NCBI GenBank assembly: GCA_022539475.1
Contig: VCMS01000019.1
Location: 186,001-250,000, forward strand
DNA: 64,000 bases
Source: Gracilaria domingensis
Taxonomy: Eukaryota > Rhodophyta > Florideophyceae > Gracilariales > Gracilariaceae
Reading direction: 5' to 3'
Part shown: in pieces, positions 10,722 through 21,056 of the stretch
Layout of the letters: every line of letters begins with the position of its first letter
Numbering within the stretch: the stretch's first letter is position 1
Position numbers and translations under genes: made by a program
The notes under the pieces: generated by a model
Database searches by the model: none
Told to the model about the DNA's origin: nothing
Seen by the model: the letters and a program-made list of their open reading frames with translations, nothing else

Positions 10722-11909
10722 ATGAAAAACTGGTCATGTTTTGCTGCTCTGCTCACTTGTCGAGTAGATAACCAGCCGCCACCAACCTTTCCGCTTCTCA
10801 TCAACCCGACAAGTAGAGCCAATGTGTTTCTTCTCTCGCCTACAAAAGCTGTTGCTGCCTTGCACTCTATTCCCCCGACTCATGAAAAACATGTGCGAAT
10901 AGCTGGCGCAAACGCACATGTTAGCCATAAATGTGAAGAGGCAGATCTTGCTCTTCTCGAACTGGACAGAGCAATATTTGAGTTCCTTTCAGTTTCGTTT
11001 GCATCACCACGTAAAAGAAGCGTTTGTTACGCACTATCACCGGCACTAAACCGCTTGCGATTGACGTTTCTGGGCGTTCAAAGCGTCATCTTGGTGTATT
11101 ACGCGTCTAGACTTCCTGTCTTTGTTTTCTCGGCTTCATGTCCTGTATTTCCTGGTTGCTCTGGCTCCCCTGTCACTAATGCTCAAAACGAGCTTGTTGG
11201 TGTCCTGATACAAGCACGGGAAAACATTGTACACGTTGTTCCTTCCCGCTTCATTCTGCTTCTGCAGCAGTGTCAAAAACATTTGTACGTGGGATATATT
11301 CCGGCGTTATATGTACACTCTGGGCCCGATGCTTCACGAAAAGTTACAGTGGACCGAGACACAGATGAGTTAAGGAAAGGGGATGTTGTTTTGCAAATTG
11401 GTAGACGGAAAGTCCACCGAGGCTCTGTAAGTTGGGAAGGATTACGGGCCCCTGTACAAGCTGCTGTGGTCGATCTGTTCGGGACCAAAGCGCAAGTCAG
11501 AGTCATGCGCAAGGGCAGGATCAAAACTGTTCATGTTCGCGTGCGAAGCGCTTCTCAAGGGTGTGCAGCGGTTGGAAGACATACTGGAGTATGCGTTCTT
11601 GCGGGTCCATTTAAAATGGTCACTCTTTCCATGCAGATGTTGGAGTCATTTGGAGCACGGTGGCAAACGAGAGCCAATCCTGGTTTAGTCAGGCTCGCAA
11701 TCGATGAAGGGGATGGAAATGATGTTGTAGTGGTTGTAAGAGCTCCCGAATCACGACGAAGTCTCTTGTTTCAAAGAGTTCAGCATTTGGATGGTGCTCC
11801 TGTGAAAACCGCAGAGCAATTAGCAAGTGGTGGTTTGCTTACATTCGAAAGCGGAGAAATCCTACAACTTCCATCCATGTCTGTTAGAAGATGTGACAAC
11901 CCTCTATAG
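10722..11909 (+). CDS. trypsin-like serine protease with PDZ region
   Basis: A single 395-residue frame. The N-terminal half resembles the Deg/HtrA trypsin fold: a candidate histidine in VAALHSI near residue 48, an aspartate in DLALLELD near 77 and a serine in FPGCSGSPV near 147, followed by the usual NELVGVL strand. A second half from about residue 200 has a PDZ-like run (LRKGDVVLQIGRR, typical of a carboxylate-binding loop and following strand) and perhaps a second degraded PDZ. No clear signal peptide is present, so location is unclear; related plant Deg proteases act in plastids, peroxisomes and nucleus. The spacing of His, Asp and Ser is shorter than usual, so activity is not certain. 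Confidence 0.65.
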   Translation: MKNWSCFAALLTCRVDNQPPPTFPLLINPTSRANVFLLSPTKAVAALHSIPPTHEKHVRIAGANAHVSHKCEEADLALLELDRAIFEFLSVSFASPRKRSVCYALSPALNRLRLTFLGVQSVILVYYASRLPVFVFSASCPVFPGCSGSPVTNAQNELVGVLIQARENIVHVVPSRFILLLQQCQKHLYVGYIPALYVHSGPDASRKVTVDRDTDELRKGDVVLQIGRRKVHRGSVSWEGLRAPVQAAVVDLFGTKAQVRVMRKGRIKTVHVRVRSASQGCAAVGRHTGVCVLAGPFKMVTLSMQMLESFGARWQTRANPGLVRLAIDEGDGNDVVVVVRAPESRRSLLFQRVQHLDGAPVKTAEQLASGGLLTFESGEILQLPSMSVRRCDNPL

Positions 11910-13949
11910 AGTTATCGAGATACACTTAAACCAACCATACCTGGCAGCAAAGCACTCCGTCATGTGATGTCCATTTGACTTGTGCAGAGTGCGTGAACGG
12001 CCATATGGTCAACTGCCCGGATTCAACCTTTTGTTCGCTTCAGGGATAAATCAAACTTGTCCTTTTTGTGCTCGATGTCTTCGAACTTTGCGCGAATATT
12101 GACTGTTGCAATACCTGACGAGGCTGATCTATTCCACGCTGGCAGTTCCCTGTTTCTGACTGAGTTAATGACAACTCAGTTCAAAACAGTTCACTAGTAG
12201 AGCGGCTGGGTACAAACTGCAGTAATTCTATATATCATCAGGAGAGGGCCAACGCTTCATTGGTCACTGAAAACCTGAATCTTCGACTGTCTTGCACAGA
12301 GAGGAGAGCTTTGGACATACACATTTGTTAGAAAGCAAGATCTATGTGGCCCAACGCATTCTCAACACTCTTCACTCCCATCGCAGTGCCTCCTTTTCTG
12401 GCTTGTACTGCATTTGCAGTATATACTGCCATTGGATCATAGGAGAGATCTTATTCCGCTTCCATTCATAAACGAGAACAAAGACTTTGACCGCGTTCCG
12501 TTGAAAACCAGAATAGATCTCGACAACAGTCGAACAACTACCTAAAATGCTTCTTGTTCAGGTAGCCCTTTTTCGATAAGAGCGAACTGCAAGTAGTGGC
12601 TCCGAAACGAGATACCTAAACCCCCGTAAACAGTGGACAAGAACGTTGAGCTCCCGTCCAGCTCTAATCATTTCTGACCCGGAATGTTCTATACTTGACC
12701 ATGCAGTCGGTGAGCTTGCCCATCGCCGTCGTGGAGCTGGGTGATACGTCCGCAAAAAGACCCTGGACTGCTATAGCTTTACGAAAGTAGCAGACGACGA
12801 AACAATCATCGGAAGAAAATCACACCGCCGCGCTCGTAGCTTTTCCCTCGCGAGACAAGGGGTTCCTATGGAGGCATAAGTCTGACCGTAGGTTTCCAGG
12901 GGGGTTCACTCAGGTCTCGCGTTGAGCTCAGGGAACGTTACAGAGGTAGATATACTGTAACTGACTTAAGTCTAACCTCGGCTCTTTGTTGAATGGCAAG
13001 AGGGCATCGTTTAGAAGCGGTGGTGGAAGGCGAAGATCATCTACGTTTAACGATAGATGGAAACTTCGCATTAATCAGTTCTGGAGAACATCATGATAAT
13101 GTTTTCCGAGCTCGGTTGTTCGGTGTCGCTTGCCGCACGAGCCTCTTACATTTCATTCCGCACGTCCAACGTAATCATCGCAGGTCTTGTCTGAACATTG
13201 TCTAATGTTAAGAAGCACAGCGTAGGTGTCGCTGCCACCGACGTTAGACATCATGTCCGACATCTGTGGTACATCATGTATGTGAAATAGTTGTCCAACT
13301 CGATGTACTAATACTTCAAAATTCAGTGTAAGGGCTTACCGTTTTGAGAAACTTGATTCCATTGAACCTGACAGGGATACGTGCTTGAACTTATCGGGAC
13401 AACTCGAGCTGTGATACACAAGGGTGCCCTTATACCCTTGGTACAACGCTTTGGGCGAGCTGGACCTGTGCTTCAACTCAAAGAGTAAGTCCTTGGTAAG
13501 TCTGGAATCAAGGGGCACGCAACCTGCTGAACTATTTCCGACGAGTGCCCTCGCTCTCCCCTCCAAAAAAGCACTCAAGGAGAAAAGGACAGAAACCGTT
13601 ATCGAAGTGTCTCTGCATGCTGCAAAGTCCCCAGAGTCTGCAGATAATTTGACGTGAAGAGAATTTGAATGTCTTATCCGATAAATCGCATGAGCTTCAA
13701 TTGGTCACTTACGCTGAACTGCAAAGCCAAATAGCTAGTCCTGTTTCTCGGCAACTGAACAGGAAAAGCAAGGCAGTGGTTCTCAGTGTCTAGGTCAAGG
13801 AGCGAACTTTGGACTGCCGAAGCAAGCATCAAATCTTAGCAAACCTGATACATGTGTCGATCACTGGCGTGAACACTTTCGTTCACTAATAGTTTTGGAC
13901 TGGTGCGTCGCTATCTCACAGGTTTGAACAGGACACGTGCAGCTCCGAA
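11910..13949. other. 2-kb gene-free spacer
   Basis: Several frames of 60-80 residues exist but none has coding character. The FkbM promoter should lie near its right end. Confidence 0.5.
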
Positions 13950-15047
13950 ATGGTTCTTAAGAAGGCTATACGCTTGAGACTAAATCGTGTTCTAATTCTC
14001 ATCGCTTCCGGACTGTTTCTCATTCTTGTACTGAACAATTTGCCCTTAGTCCAGATAGTCACTGCGACCACAACCCGAGCTTCTTCTGGCATACCGTCAT
14101 CACTTGCGGATGATCTCAAAGCCGAATGGCTTCCATCTGAAGACGTGACTTTTGTACTCCAGCGCGATATGAATGCAACTTTCTTCTTTGTTGAGGATGA
14201 TCCGAAACATGGTATTGACCCAGTACGTTCGTTTCTGCTGCGCGCAGAAACAAACATTCGAAGCCTGTTCCATCATCTACTGTACCGCCCAGGATGCGAG
14301 GCACGCGAAGAACTAGAACAGTGGGGAAATTCATGTGCTGAAGGAGATGGAAAGCGAGAGCAAGTGGTGATAGACGTTGGATGTAATCGCGGGTGGTATA
14401 GTCTCATGGCGGCCGCGTACGGTCATCGTGTTTACGCGTTTGATCCGCAACCGCATTGTCGAACCCTCCTGTCCGCGTCAGTGCTTGTCAATGGCTTTCA
14501 CGACCTCGTCACATTCACACACGCGTTTGTAACTGATAAAGACGGCGAAACAATGGAAGTGCGACGACGTACAGGATGCATGGGAGGATTTCCAAACAAC
14601 AATCACGCTGGATATGCTGACACTTTTAGAAAACCTCTTGATCGCCTACCCGGCGCGAACGACAAGGTTACGGTTGAAGGAGTTTCTCTTGATGACGTGT
14701 TTGACGCTGGGAGACATGATGTTTTGTTGTTGAAGATGGATGTGGAAGGGTTTGAAAGCCATGCGTTGGCCAGCGGCAAGAGACTGCTTGAGGGGGGCGC
14801 GGTCCGTAACATTATTCTCGAGTTCAATCTACCAATGATGTCGAGACAGCCAGAAGGTCTTGAGAGCATGAAGGATCGGTCTATAAAACTTGTACGGCAA
14901 TTGGTGAAGGACTATGGATACAAAGCAAAAAGTTCGCACAAAGGAAGTTGGAAGGCACAGAAGGAAATGACGATGCAAGAATGGGAACAACTGTTTTCGA
15001 AGCAAGGAAACACGTTTGTGACGATTGACGCATGGTTTTACAAGTGA
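13950..15047 (+). CDS. type II membrane FkbM-family methyltransferase
   Basis: 365 residues from an ATG at 13950. Residues 14-32 form one hydrophobic helix after a basic N-terminus, the layout of a Golgi type II protein. The methyltransferase FkbM domain starts near residue 139 with VVIDVGCNRGWYS (SAM-binding loop), followed by VYAFDPQPHC (acidic end of strand 2), a VSLDDVF segment and the family's LLLKMDVEGFE motif near 263. FkbM enzymes O-methylate sugars or other small substrates. In an alga a Golgi copy could methylate cell-wall galactan, but that substrate is inference. The stop lies 3 nt from the stop of the convergent gene at 15051. Confidence 0.88.
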   Translation: MVLKKAIRLRLNRVLILIASGLFLILVLNNLPLVQIVTATTTRASSGIPSSLADDLKAEWLPSEDVTFVLQRDMNATFFFVEDDPKHGIDPVRSFLLRAETNIRSLFHHLLYRPGCEAREELEQWGNSCAEGDGKREQVVIDVGCNRGWYSLMAAAYGHRVYAFDPQPHCRTLLSASVLVNGFHDLVTFTHAFVTDKDGETMEVRRRTGCMGGFPNNNHAGYADTFRKPLDRLPGANDKVTVEGVSLDDVFDAGRHDVLLLKMDVEGFESHALASGKRLLEGGAVRNIILEFNLPMMSRQPEGLESMKDRSIKLVRQLVKDYGYKAKSSHKGSWKAQKEMTMQEWEQLFSKQGNTFVTIDAWFYK

Positions 15048-15050
15048 AAG

Positions 15051-15275
15051 CTATTTGTTCGGCTTGTTGCGTTTGAGAAACCTCTTGCTTCTCTGGCTTT
15101 CGCGTCTGGCCTTGGCGCCTGCGGCCGGCGGTAGCATGCTTTCCTCGCGCACGACGTCGCCGAGACTTTTCTGCAGTAGACCGACGCCGACGAGGATTCC
15201 ACCGGCCACGCCGACGAGAATGAGGTCGGCCGGTTGCACTGCTTGGAGGGGGAGCTGTGGGAAAATGTGCGCCAT
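15051..15275 (-). CDS. small single-pass membrane protein, unknown
   Basis: An ATG at 15275 gives 74 residues. A glycine/valine-rich membrane helix (LILVGVAGGILVGVGLL) sits near residues 17-33, followed by a conserved-looking SLGDVVREE stretch and a very basic tail ending in Lys/Arg/Asn. The frame is open further upstream to 15503, but with no ATG, so a 5' exon or leader is possible. I do not recognise the family. Its stop abuts that of the FkbM gene. Confidence 0.5.
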   Translation of the reverse strand: MAHIFPQLPLQAVQPADLILVGVAGGILVGVGLLQKSLGDVVREESMLPPAAGAKARRESQRSKRFLKRNKPNK

Positions 15276-16472
15276 ACTTTGATCAGGGCTGATGGCGGGG
15301 ATTGAGAGAGTGTGGGGGTGTTGCACCGGGCGAGATGAAGAGGGAGCGCAGTGCGGACTTTGCACTGCGGAGCGTTCGTATCGTTGAAGGTGAATGGGTG
15401 GGTGGCTGCTCTTGCAGCGAAGCTTTACAGAAAGAGATGCTGACAGCCAGCAGCGAAATGGTGCCGTTGCTACGTGTACCTGTTTAGAATTGTTCTGCCT
15501 CACGTATCCGTCGGCATTAGAAGTTTTGTATTGTTACCTTCCTCACCTTCAACAGGGCAAGTGAAGAACACGCTGACGCGGGCTGTTCCGGCACCGAGCC
15601 GAACGGAAGAGCCTGTTAGTGACCAAAGGTTGGTGGGGTGAATGCGATAGTCAATTTATGTGCATTACACGTTAGACTAGTAACCGACAGATACCGTGGA
15701 GTGTGCGAGAGAAAAGCGGCAACATGGGGTTTATAATATGTATGTTGCGCAGTGATGCCCAAAAGCGTGGAATGTTTTTTGCGGCCAACCAGATTGTTGC
15801 GGCAGTGTGGAACGTCGCGGCCCGTTCAGCAAGGGCGAAACGTGATCTCGGTAAAGCGGCCGCGTGTAACCATACTGAACTAGAGCCGTGAACTGTTAGA
15901 GCTAACGCATGATGCGTTTCTACCGTGTTGACCGCGTATGGTCGCGGCGGGGAGAAACTGGGGAAGGGAGCACCGGACAACCGCGCAGAAGCTGCCACGC
16001 CTGCCACCGGTGGCAGTCTACAGTGCGCCGATTATGGCGGCCACAGGCGCGCGCGAATCTTTCGCAATCCGCGGCCGCCGCCCAATGGGCGCTCGCGCGG
16101 TGCCAAGCAACATGCGAGTTTTACAGCTCGACAGCGCGCCGCTGCCGGAGCTCGTGTCAAGCGCGTGCTTGCGGCGCGCCGCAGTTCGCGCAGCGCGTAG
16201 CTGCCTGGGTGGCGGCCGCAATCGCGGCCTGGCGAGCAGCCGTTCCGCACGCAAAACAAAAGCGCGCTGCTTTTGCAATTCGCTCGCCTGCACTTCCCCT
16301 CGCTACCCTTACTTTTGGCCTCGTCAGCAGTTGTCGCTCCCTCCTACCCCCCCCCCCCCCCCCCCCACCCGTGCGTAGATCGCTGCCGCTGCGTCTTCCT
16401 TAAGTTTGCGTGCGTCCCCCGCCGTCTCGTCGCTCCGTCTTTCCTGCTCTACTCGCCACGCACCCACTCGCC
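15276..16472. other. CpG-rich promoter island upstream of PH-CaMK 1
   Basis: 15,950-16,470 is markedly GC-rich and CpG-dense, with a C tract near 16,350-16,367. Overlapping frames on both strands there are composition artefacts. The left part (15,300-15,900) shows nothing recognisable. Confidence 0.5.
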
Positions 16473-17771
16473 ATGGAGAGCCCTGCTTCCGTCTCTCAGG
16501 TCGCTGTTCGACGCGCCGCTCCCGTCAACATGTGCGGCTGGCTCTTCAAGGAAGGGAAGCGTTTCCGCTCGCGGTACAAGCGTTTCCTCGTCTTGCAGCA
16601 GGGCGTGCTTTCCAACCACCACAACGAGATTTCCCCGCCGACCTGGGTCGTGCGTCTCGCCGATTGCCCCTTTGTCGCCGGTCCTCGCACCAGAGAGCTC
16701 GTGCTGCACTTCCCGCAGCGTCGCATCTCCTTCTTTGCTGAGAACGACGACCTCTTTCAGAAATGGATGCATGCCGTCAAGTCCTCCACCAACTGCACCG
16801 TCAATGACTTCTACAGCGTGGGCGAATTGTTGGGCGAGGGTGCCTTTGCACAGGTCAAGCTTGCCACAAACAAGGAAACTAGTGACAAGGTCGCCATCAA
16901 AGTCATCAAGAAAAAGGGCTATGATCCCAAGGAAATGGAGTTTATCATGCGCGAGGTCGACATTATGAAGAGCGTTTCGCATCCCAATGTGGTCAACACT
17001 CTCGATATTTTCGACTCGCCCTCGCAGCTACACATTGTGCTCGAATATATGCAGGGTGGCGAGCTTTTCGACATCATCGCCGAAGCAGGCTCCTTCTCGG
17101 AGCAGCAGGCCGCCCAGGTCACGCGAGATGTTATCAAGGGTATCAAATACCTGCACATGCACGACATTGTTCATCGTGATATCAAGCCTGAGAACGTTTT
17201 GTGCAAGTCCAGGAATTGGCCCCTGCAAGTGAAGATAGCCGATTTTGGCCTGGCCAACTTCTCAAAGGACGGCGAAATTAACGAGCAGGAACACAACATG
17301 ATTGGTACTCCGGGATACGTTGCACCTGAAGTCGTTAAGCGTGAGAAATATGGCGCCGGTGTCGATATGTGGGCCATTGGAGTACTGCTCTATATTATGC
17401 TTAGCGGCAAAATGCCGTTCTACGGAAGAGATGATCATGCCTGCCTGAAAATGACTGCAAGTGGAAAGTATAGCATGCCGCCTAGGGAGTGGTCTAGGAT
17501 CAGTGATGACGCCATTTCTCTCGTCAAGGGTTTGTTGCAACTTAACCCGGAGAAGCGCCTTACCGCCAATGCAGCATTGGAACACAAGTGGCTGGCCGAT
17601 CCGTCGGCTGCCAGTGCTTCGCCTATCAACAATGATCTCAGTGGTATTCACTCTAGTCGCAGAAAGTTCAGGAAAGCTGTCGTGGCCGCTATGACTGTTA
17701 GAAGGATTAACCAGCTGGCCGGTCTGACTGCTGCCGCTGCCTCCGCATCCAACACGCCCACCTCTGCCTAG
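16473..17771 (+). CDS. PH-domain CaMK-like Ser/Thr protein kinase (RD type)
   Basis: 432 residues; the ATG at 16473 lies in a CGCCATGG context and is preferred over an upstream GTG. Residues 18-105 fit a pleckstrin-homology domain (CGWLFKEGKRFRSRYKRF, closing tryptophan in FQKWMHAV). A protein kinase domain follows at about 113-375: GEGAFAQV loop, Lys143 in VAIKVIKKK, HRDIKPEN at 234, DFG, and GTPGYVAPE. The tail after the kinase (RRKFRKAVVAAM) resembles the autoinhibitory/calmodulin-binding helix of CaM kinases. Together this suggests a membrane-lipid-recruited, calcium-regulated kinase. A close paralogue sits at 21057-22346, with CSN2 between them. Calcium control is inferred from the tail. 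Confidence 0.92.
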   Translation: MESPASVSQVAVRRAAPVNMCGWLFKEGKRFRSRYKRFLVLQQGVLSNHHNEISPPTWVVRLADCPFVAGPRTRELVLHFPQRRISFFAENDDLFQKWMHAVKSSTNCTVNDFYSVGELLGEGAFAQVKLATNKETSDKVAIKVIKKKGYDPKEMEFIMREVDIMKSVSHPNVVNTLDIFDSPSQLHIVLEYMQGGELFDIIAEAGSFSEQQAAQVTRDVIKGIKYLHMHDIVHRDIKPENVLCKSRNWPLQVKIADFGLANFSKDGEINEQEHNMIGTPGYVAPEVVKREKYGAGVDMWAIGVLLYIMLSGKMPFYGRDDHACLKMTASGKYSMPPREWSRISDDAISLVKGLLQLNPEKRLTANAALEHKWLADPSAASASPINNDLSGIHSSRRKFRKAVVAAMTVRRINQLAGLTAAAASASNTPTSA

Positions 17772-18095
17772 ACCCTCATTTCTTGAATAGTTTCATCGCC
17801 CACGGGTACACATCGCTCCGAGGTTGTACGTGATTAAGACCTCATCCGTATGCTTACTTCTGTAAATATAGCCTCGGCTAGAGTTCATGTCAGTTTTTAA
17901 TATGTGTATGCTAGATTCTATTTAGCTATGTCGTAGTTCAGTGCATGTCCAATGTCTTTCAGCTTTCATAAATAGTCTTATCGGTAGCTTCGGGGACGGG
18001 TCGAGGGCGGCTAATACATCATGCATTGCAAATGTCTCAAACATTGCACTTATTGCCTATCATCGTCATGCCCTTGTAATTGTGCTCTTCACAAT
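17772..18095. other. 3' spacer between convergent kinase and CSN2
   Basis: AT-richer than its neighbours; expected to hold the two 3' UTRs. Nothing coding. Confidence 0.5.
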
Positions 18096-19558
18096 TTACA
18101 ACAAGAGGCTGGATATCGACGACTGAAGATGTTCAATATGGTCACTCCAGCTGCGAATTGCATCGTACTTCTCTTCTTCCCCCTTCGAATCCTTGTCATG
18201 AAGGATTAGCACATTGTTCACCTGGTCAATCTTTCCGTTTACCTTGTTGTCCATGATCAAAGCGACCAGTAGATCCTCCAGTTCTTGCACCTCAATGTTT
18301 AATTCTTTTGCAGCGTAGGGGATCGCGATTCTTGTATACGGTTGGATCAACTTAAGCAGCACCTGTGATCGGAAACGAGTCAGCAGATCCTGTATGTGAA
18401 CACGGATAAATGGATCATCCATGATAGTAGACGAGTTCTCTTTCAAGATTCGTTCAAACTCGTTGACATCTTTCTTTGTGTAAGCCCCTCGCAAGTCTGT
18501 CATCGACTGGATTTCTTTGTTGTTCATATAGGGCTTTGCCTCTGGCGAATCGAATGGGTCTATGTCGCTTAGGGCAAGCATGTTTGCCAGAACAAGATAC
18601 TTCAAGCACTGAATCCGTCTTGTGTTCCCTGCTTCGTCGTAGTTCTTGAAAGATTCAAAAAAGTCTGAGTGAGCCTTTTCAAAGTTTCTAGCACCCATGT
18701 GCATCTTTCCGCCGCATTCGCGAATGACACCCATGATACGCGGATGCGGGATAGCGCTCTTCACCTGGAGGGCCTTCTCGTAGAGATGTTTCAATCGCTT
18801 CGTGTTCTTCGTCGCAGTGTACATTTGAATTTCCAGAGCATAAACTTCGAGAAGTTGTGTTCCTTTCTTATGGTCATCAGTTCCGTCCGCTCTTTGACAA
18901 GATTTGTGGAGTTCTTTCAAGATACGCATGAGTCTCGGAAAATCACCCACGTCAAACCATAGCTTTCCTAGCTTGAGGTTAGTCTTAAACCACAAACGTT
19001 CATTTCGGGCCTCCTGCAATGCAGCTAAGGTAGTTTCATAGAATTCTTGTAGAAGATCCATTTGATTAGAGGAAGAAACGAAGTCAAGGATGGCGTTGAT
19101 AGTATTCTCTGAGTAGTTTCGAGTAACTGCAGAACGAATATAAGTGAGCATTTCTTTGTAGCGGACAATCATCCCCTTGAAATCTCCAAGACCAAATTTC
19201 AGCTTGACAATCTGTTTCAGTGCCTTGAAACCCCACTCACCCTTTTCAGTTTCCATCTGGAGCACTTCTTCAAACGCTCCGAGAGCGGCTGTTGTATCTG
19301 CTTCAAGTAACCCCTTCGCTGTGTAGTACTAGGTGTGAAAGAACATTTAGATGAAGAAAGTGAAACGGCAAGATTCACGACATAGTTAGATACGGTTCTA
19401 GTAACGCGAACTCTTTCGAAGATGAGCGGTCGTTCTCTTCTTGTAGAAAAGACGCCATTTTCTACTCGTACCTGGTTCTCTATGTCAATATCCTGTTCTT
19501 CGTCGTCGTCTGTCTCATACTCGAAGCCATAGTCTTCATCATCCTCCATGTCTGACAT
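18096..19558 (-). CDS. CSN2: COP9 signalosome subunit 2 (two exons)
   Basis: Exons 19558-19472 and 19328-18096, joined by a 143-bp GT-AG intron, give 439 residues, close to the 443 of human CSN2. Exon 1 encodes the acidic leader [20 protein letters not shown] and ends at the conserved ENQ. Exon 2 continues with [36 protein letters not shown]-type and [12 protein letters not shown] motifs, [18 protein letters not shown] and a C-terminal PCI/winged-helix region. CSN2 is a scaffold subunit of the complex that removes NEDD8 from cullins in nucleus and cytoplasm. The upstream spacer carries a perfect 50-bp tandem duplication (19871-19970). Confidence 0.96.
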
Positions 19559-20422
19559 CTTCTCCAACCACTTAAAGCGCTGTGCCGTCCACCGGCCGCT
19601 TTCGATCTCGTTCCCAAGCGGTGCTGTCTGGCCTTCCGCGCGCTAGATAAGAACAGGGACGCTGATACAAAAAATTATTTATGGGATTGCTGCTTTTGCC
19701 TGTTTCATGAATTTGGGAACTGAGATTGTTTGTCTCCGCAACCGCTACGACGGTACTTTTTAAGGAGCAAAGACCACAGGGTCCGATCCTGGGCGATGTC
19801 TTCAAGAAAGTCGGCACCAGTGGTCGGAAGACTGGATATCAATCTGTACTACCCTTGGTAACTTACCTTTTTGTACACAGTGAGTGTACAGTGTAGTCTA
19901 CACTGTAGACTGTCGGCTCTTTGTACACAGTGAGTGTACAGTGTAGTCTACACTGTAGACTGTCGGCTCTACACGTATCGTGCCGTTCCTCTAGCTGGCC
20001 TTATTACTGCACGAAAAATTTGATCCGCTGAGCGGATTCCGCTCCCTATGCCGGCCGGACGAGCATCCCTGTGGATATTAAGGATATAGGATACCCTCGT
20101 AAAAGGATATCCTTCATGGCTTACCGTCGGTACTGCGCGAAATACGCAGGTCGCTGTTGCCAGAAATCGATGAGTCATGGAGGAGCTCGCTTTTTTCAAC
20201 TCACCTGAATCTCAAACCCATGACGATGGTAACTTGTAAATAAATCCATGCCGCCCCATTACTCCGCTCAGCAAGATTCCTATTGAGCTGTTAAACTTTG
20301 ATAAAGTCGTGATACCAGCTTGGTACTACCAAGAGCAAAAAGAACTTCCGATAGAAAACCACCGTACGAAAGATGCTGCGTGGTCTTCCAAAATTTCTCA
20401 CAGGGGTCAAACATCGGCGAAT
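19559..20422. other. spacer upstream of CSN2
   Basis: Contains the 50-bp tandem duplication and otherwise no coding signal. Confidence 0.4.
19871..19970. repeat. perfect 50-bp tandem duplication with nested palindromes
   Basis: Copies 19871-19920 and 19921-19970 are identical. Each contains tgtacac...gtgtaca and a 19-bp palindrome (acagtgtag t ctacactgt). Confidence 0.95.
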
Positions 20423-20787
20423 ATGAACGGCTCTGTAGATTCGTTTAATGTACAAAGAAGCGAAGTGCCGCAGGGCAGGCCATTGGCAAACGGAAACCAT
20501 AAAGTTGTCCACTCTGCAGGAAGAGGGATGAATAAACTACTGTTTGGTTCTTTCGAAAACAAGGTAAGCGCTGCTATCAATCGTCGTATTATTAGTATGA
20601 TATGGATTTCTTGACGTACCATATCTACCTTAAGGACGGAATGAATTGGTTCCGCATATCCAAAGGCAAAATATACATGCGAATCTGCGACGTATTGCTT
20701 CATGACAATGAACTACTCATGAGCCTCGAGCAGTTCATGAGTCATGACGGACAGCGGCACGCCGTGTACGAATCATGCATCAAATAA
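20423..20787 (+). CDS. possible small two-exon gene, unknown
   Basis: Exons 20423-20563 and 20635-20787 would join in phase across a 71-bp GTAAGC...TTAAG intron, giving 97 residues. The frame stays open upstream of the ATG to 20309, so there could be more 5' sequence. The second exon reads DGMNWFRISKGK and ICDVLLHDNELL, which looks protein-like, but I recognise no domain. Intron size matches others in the window. Support is composition and splice-site fit only. Confidence 0.3.
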
Positions 20788-21056
20788 TCGATGTGGCATT
20801 CGAAAAAAGTCACGACGCGCTCAAACCATTCACGGGTCAGTCATCAGAACGCGGCGTTGTGCTGCCGCAGATATATATACCTTTGTGTATACAGGTGGCT
20901 GAAGCGTTGGAAGTTGGGTCGTTGGAGCAATCCGTTGTCTGTCACATGGACTCATACAGAAGGACCAGGGGTGAGGAATGCAATAGGCGTGGCCCAGCAG
21001 ATAGAAAACAATCGGCGCAACACCGTTTTCGAGATTTTGTCTTCAGCCAACGCGGG

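Noticed and set aside
12540-12755. 65-residue minus-strand frame in the 12-13.9 kb spacer
   Set aside because: Short, Arg/Ser-rich, no motif.
19871-19970. CRISPR-like repeat
   Set aside because: Only two directly adjacent identical copies and no spacer; the host is eukaryotic.
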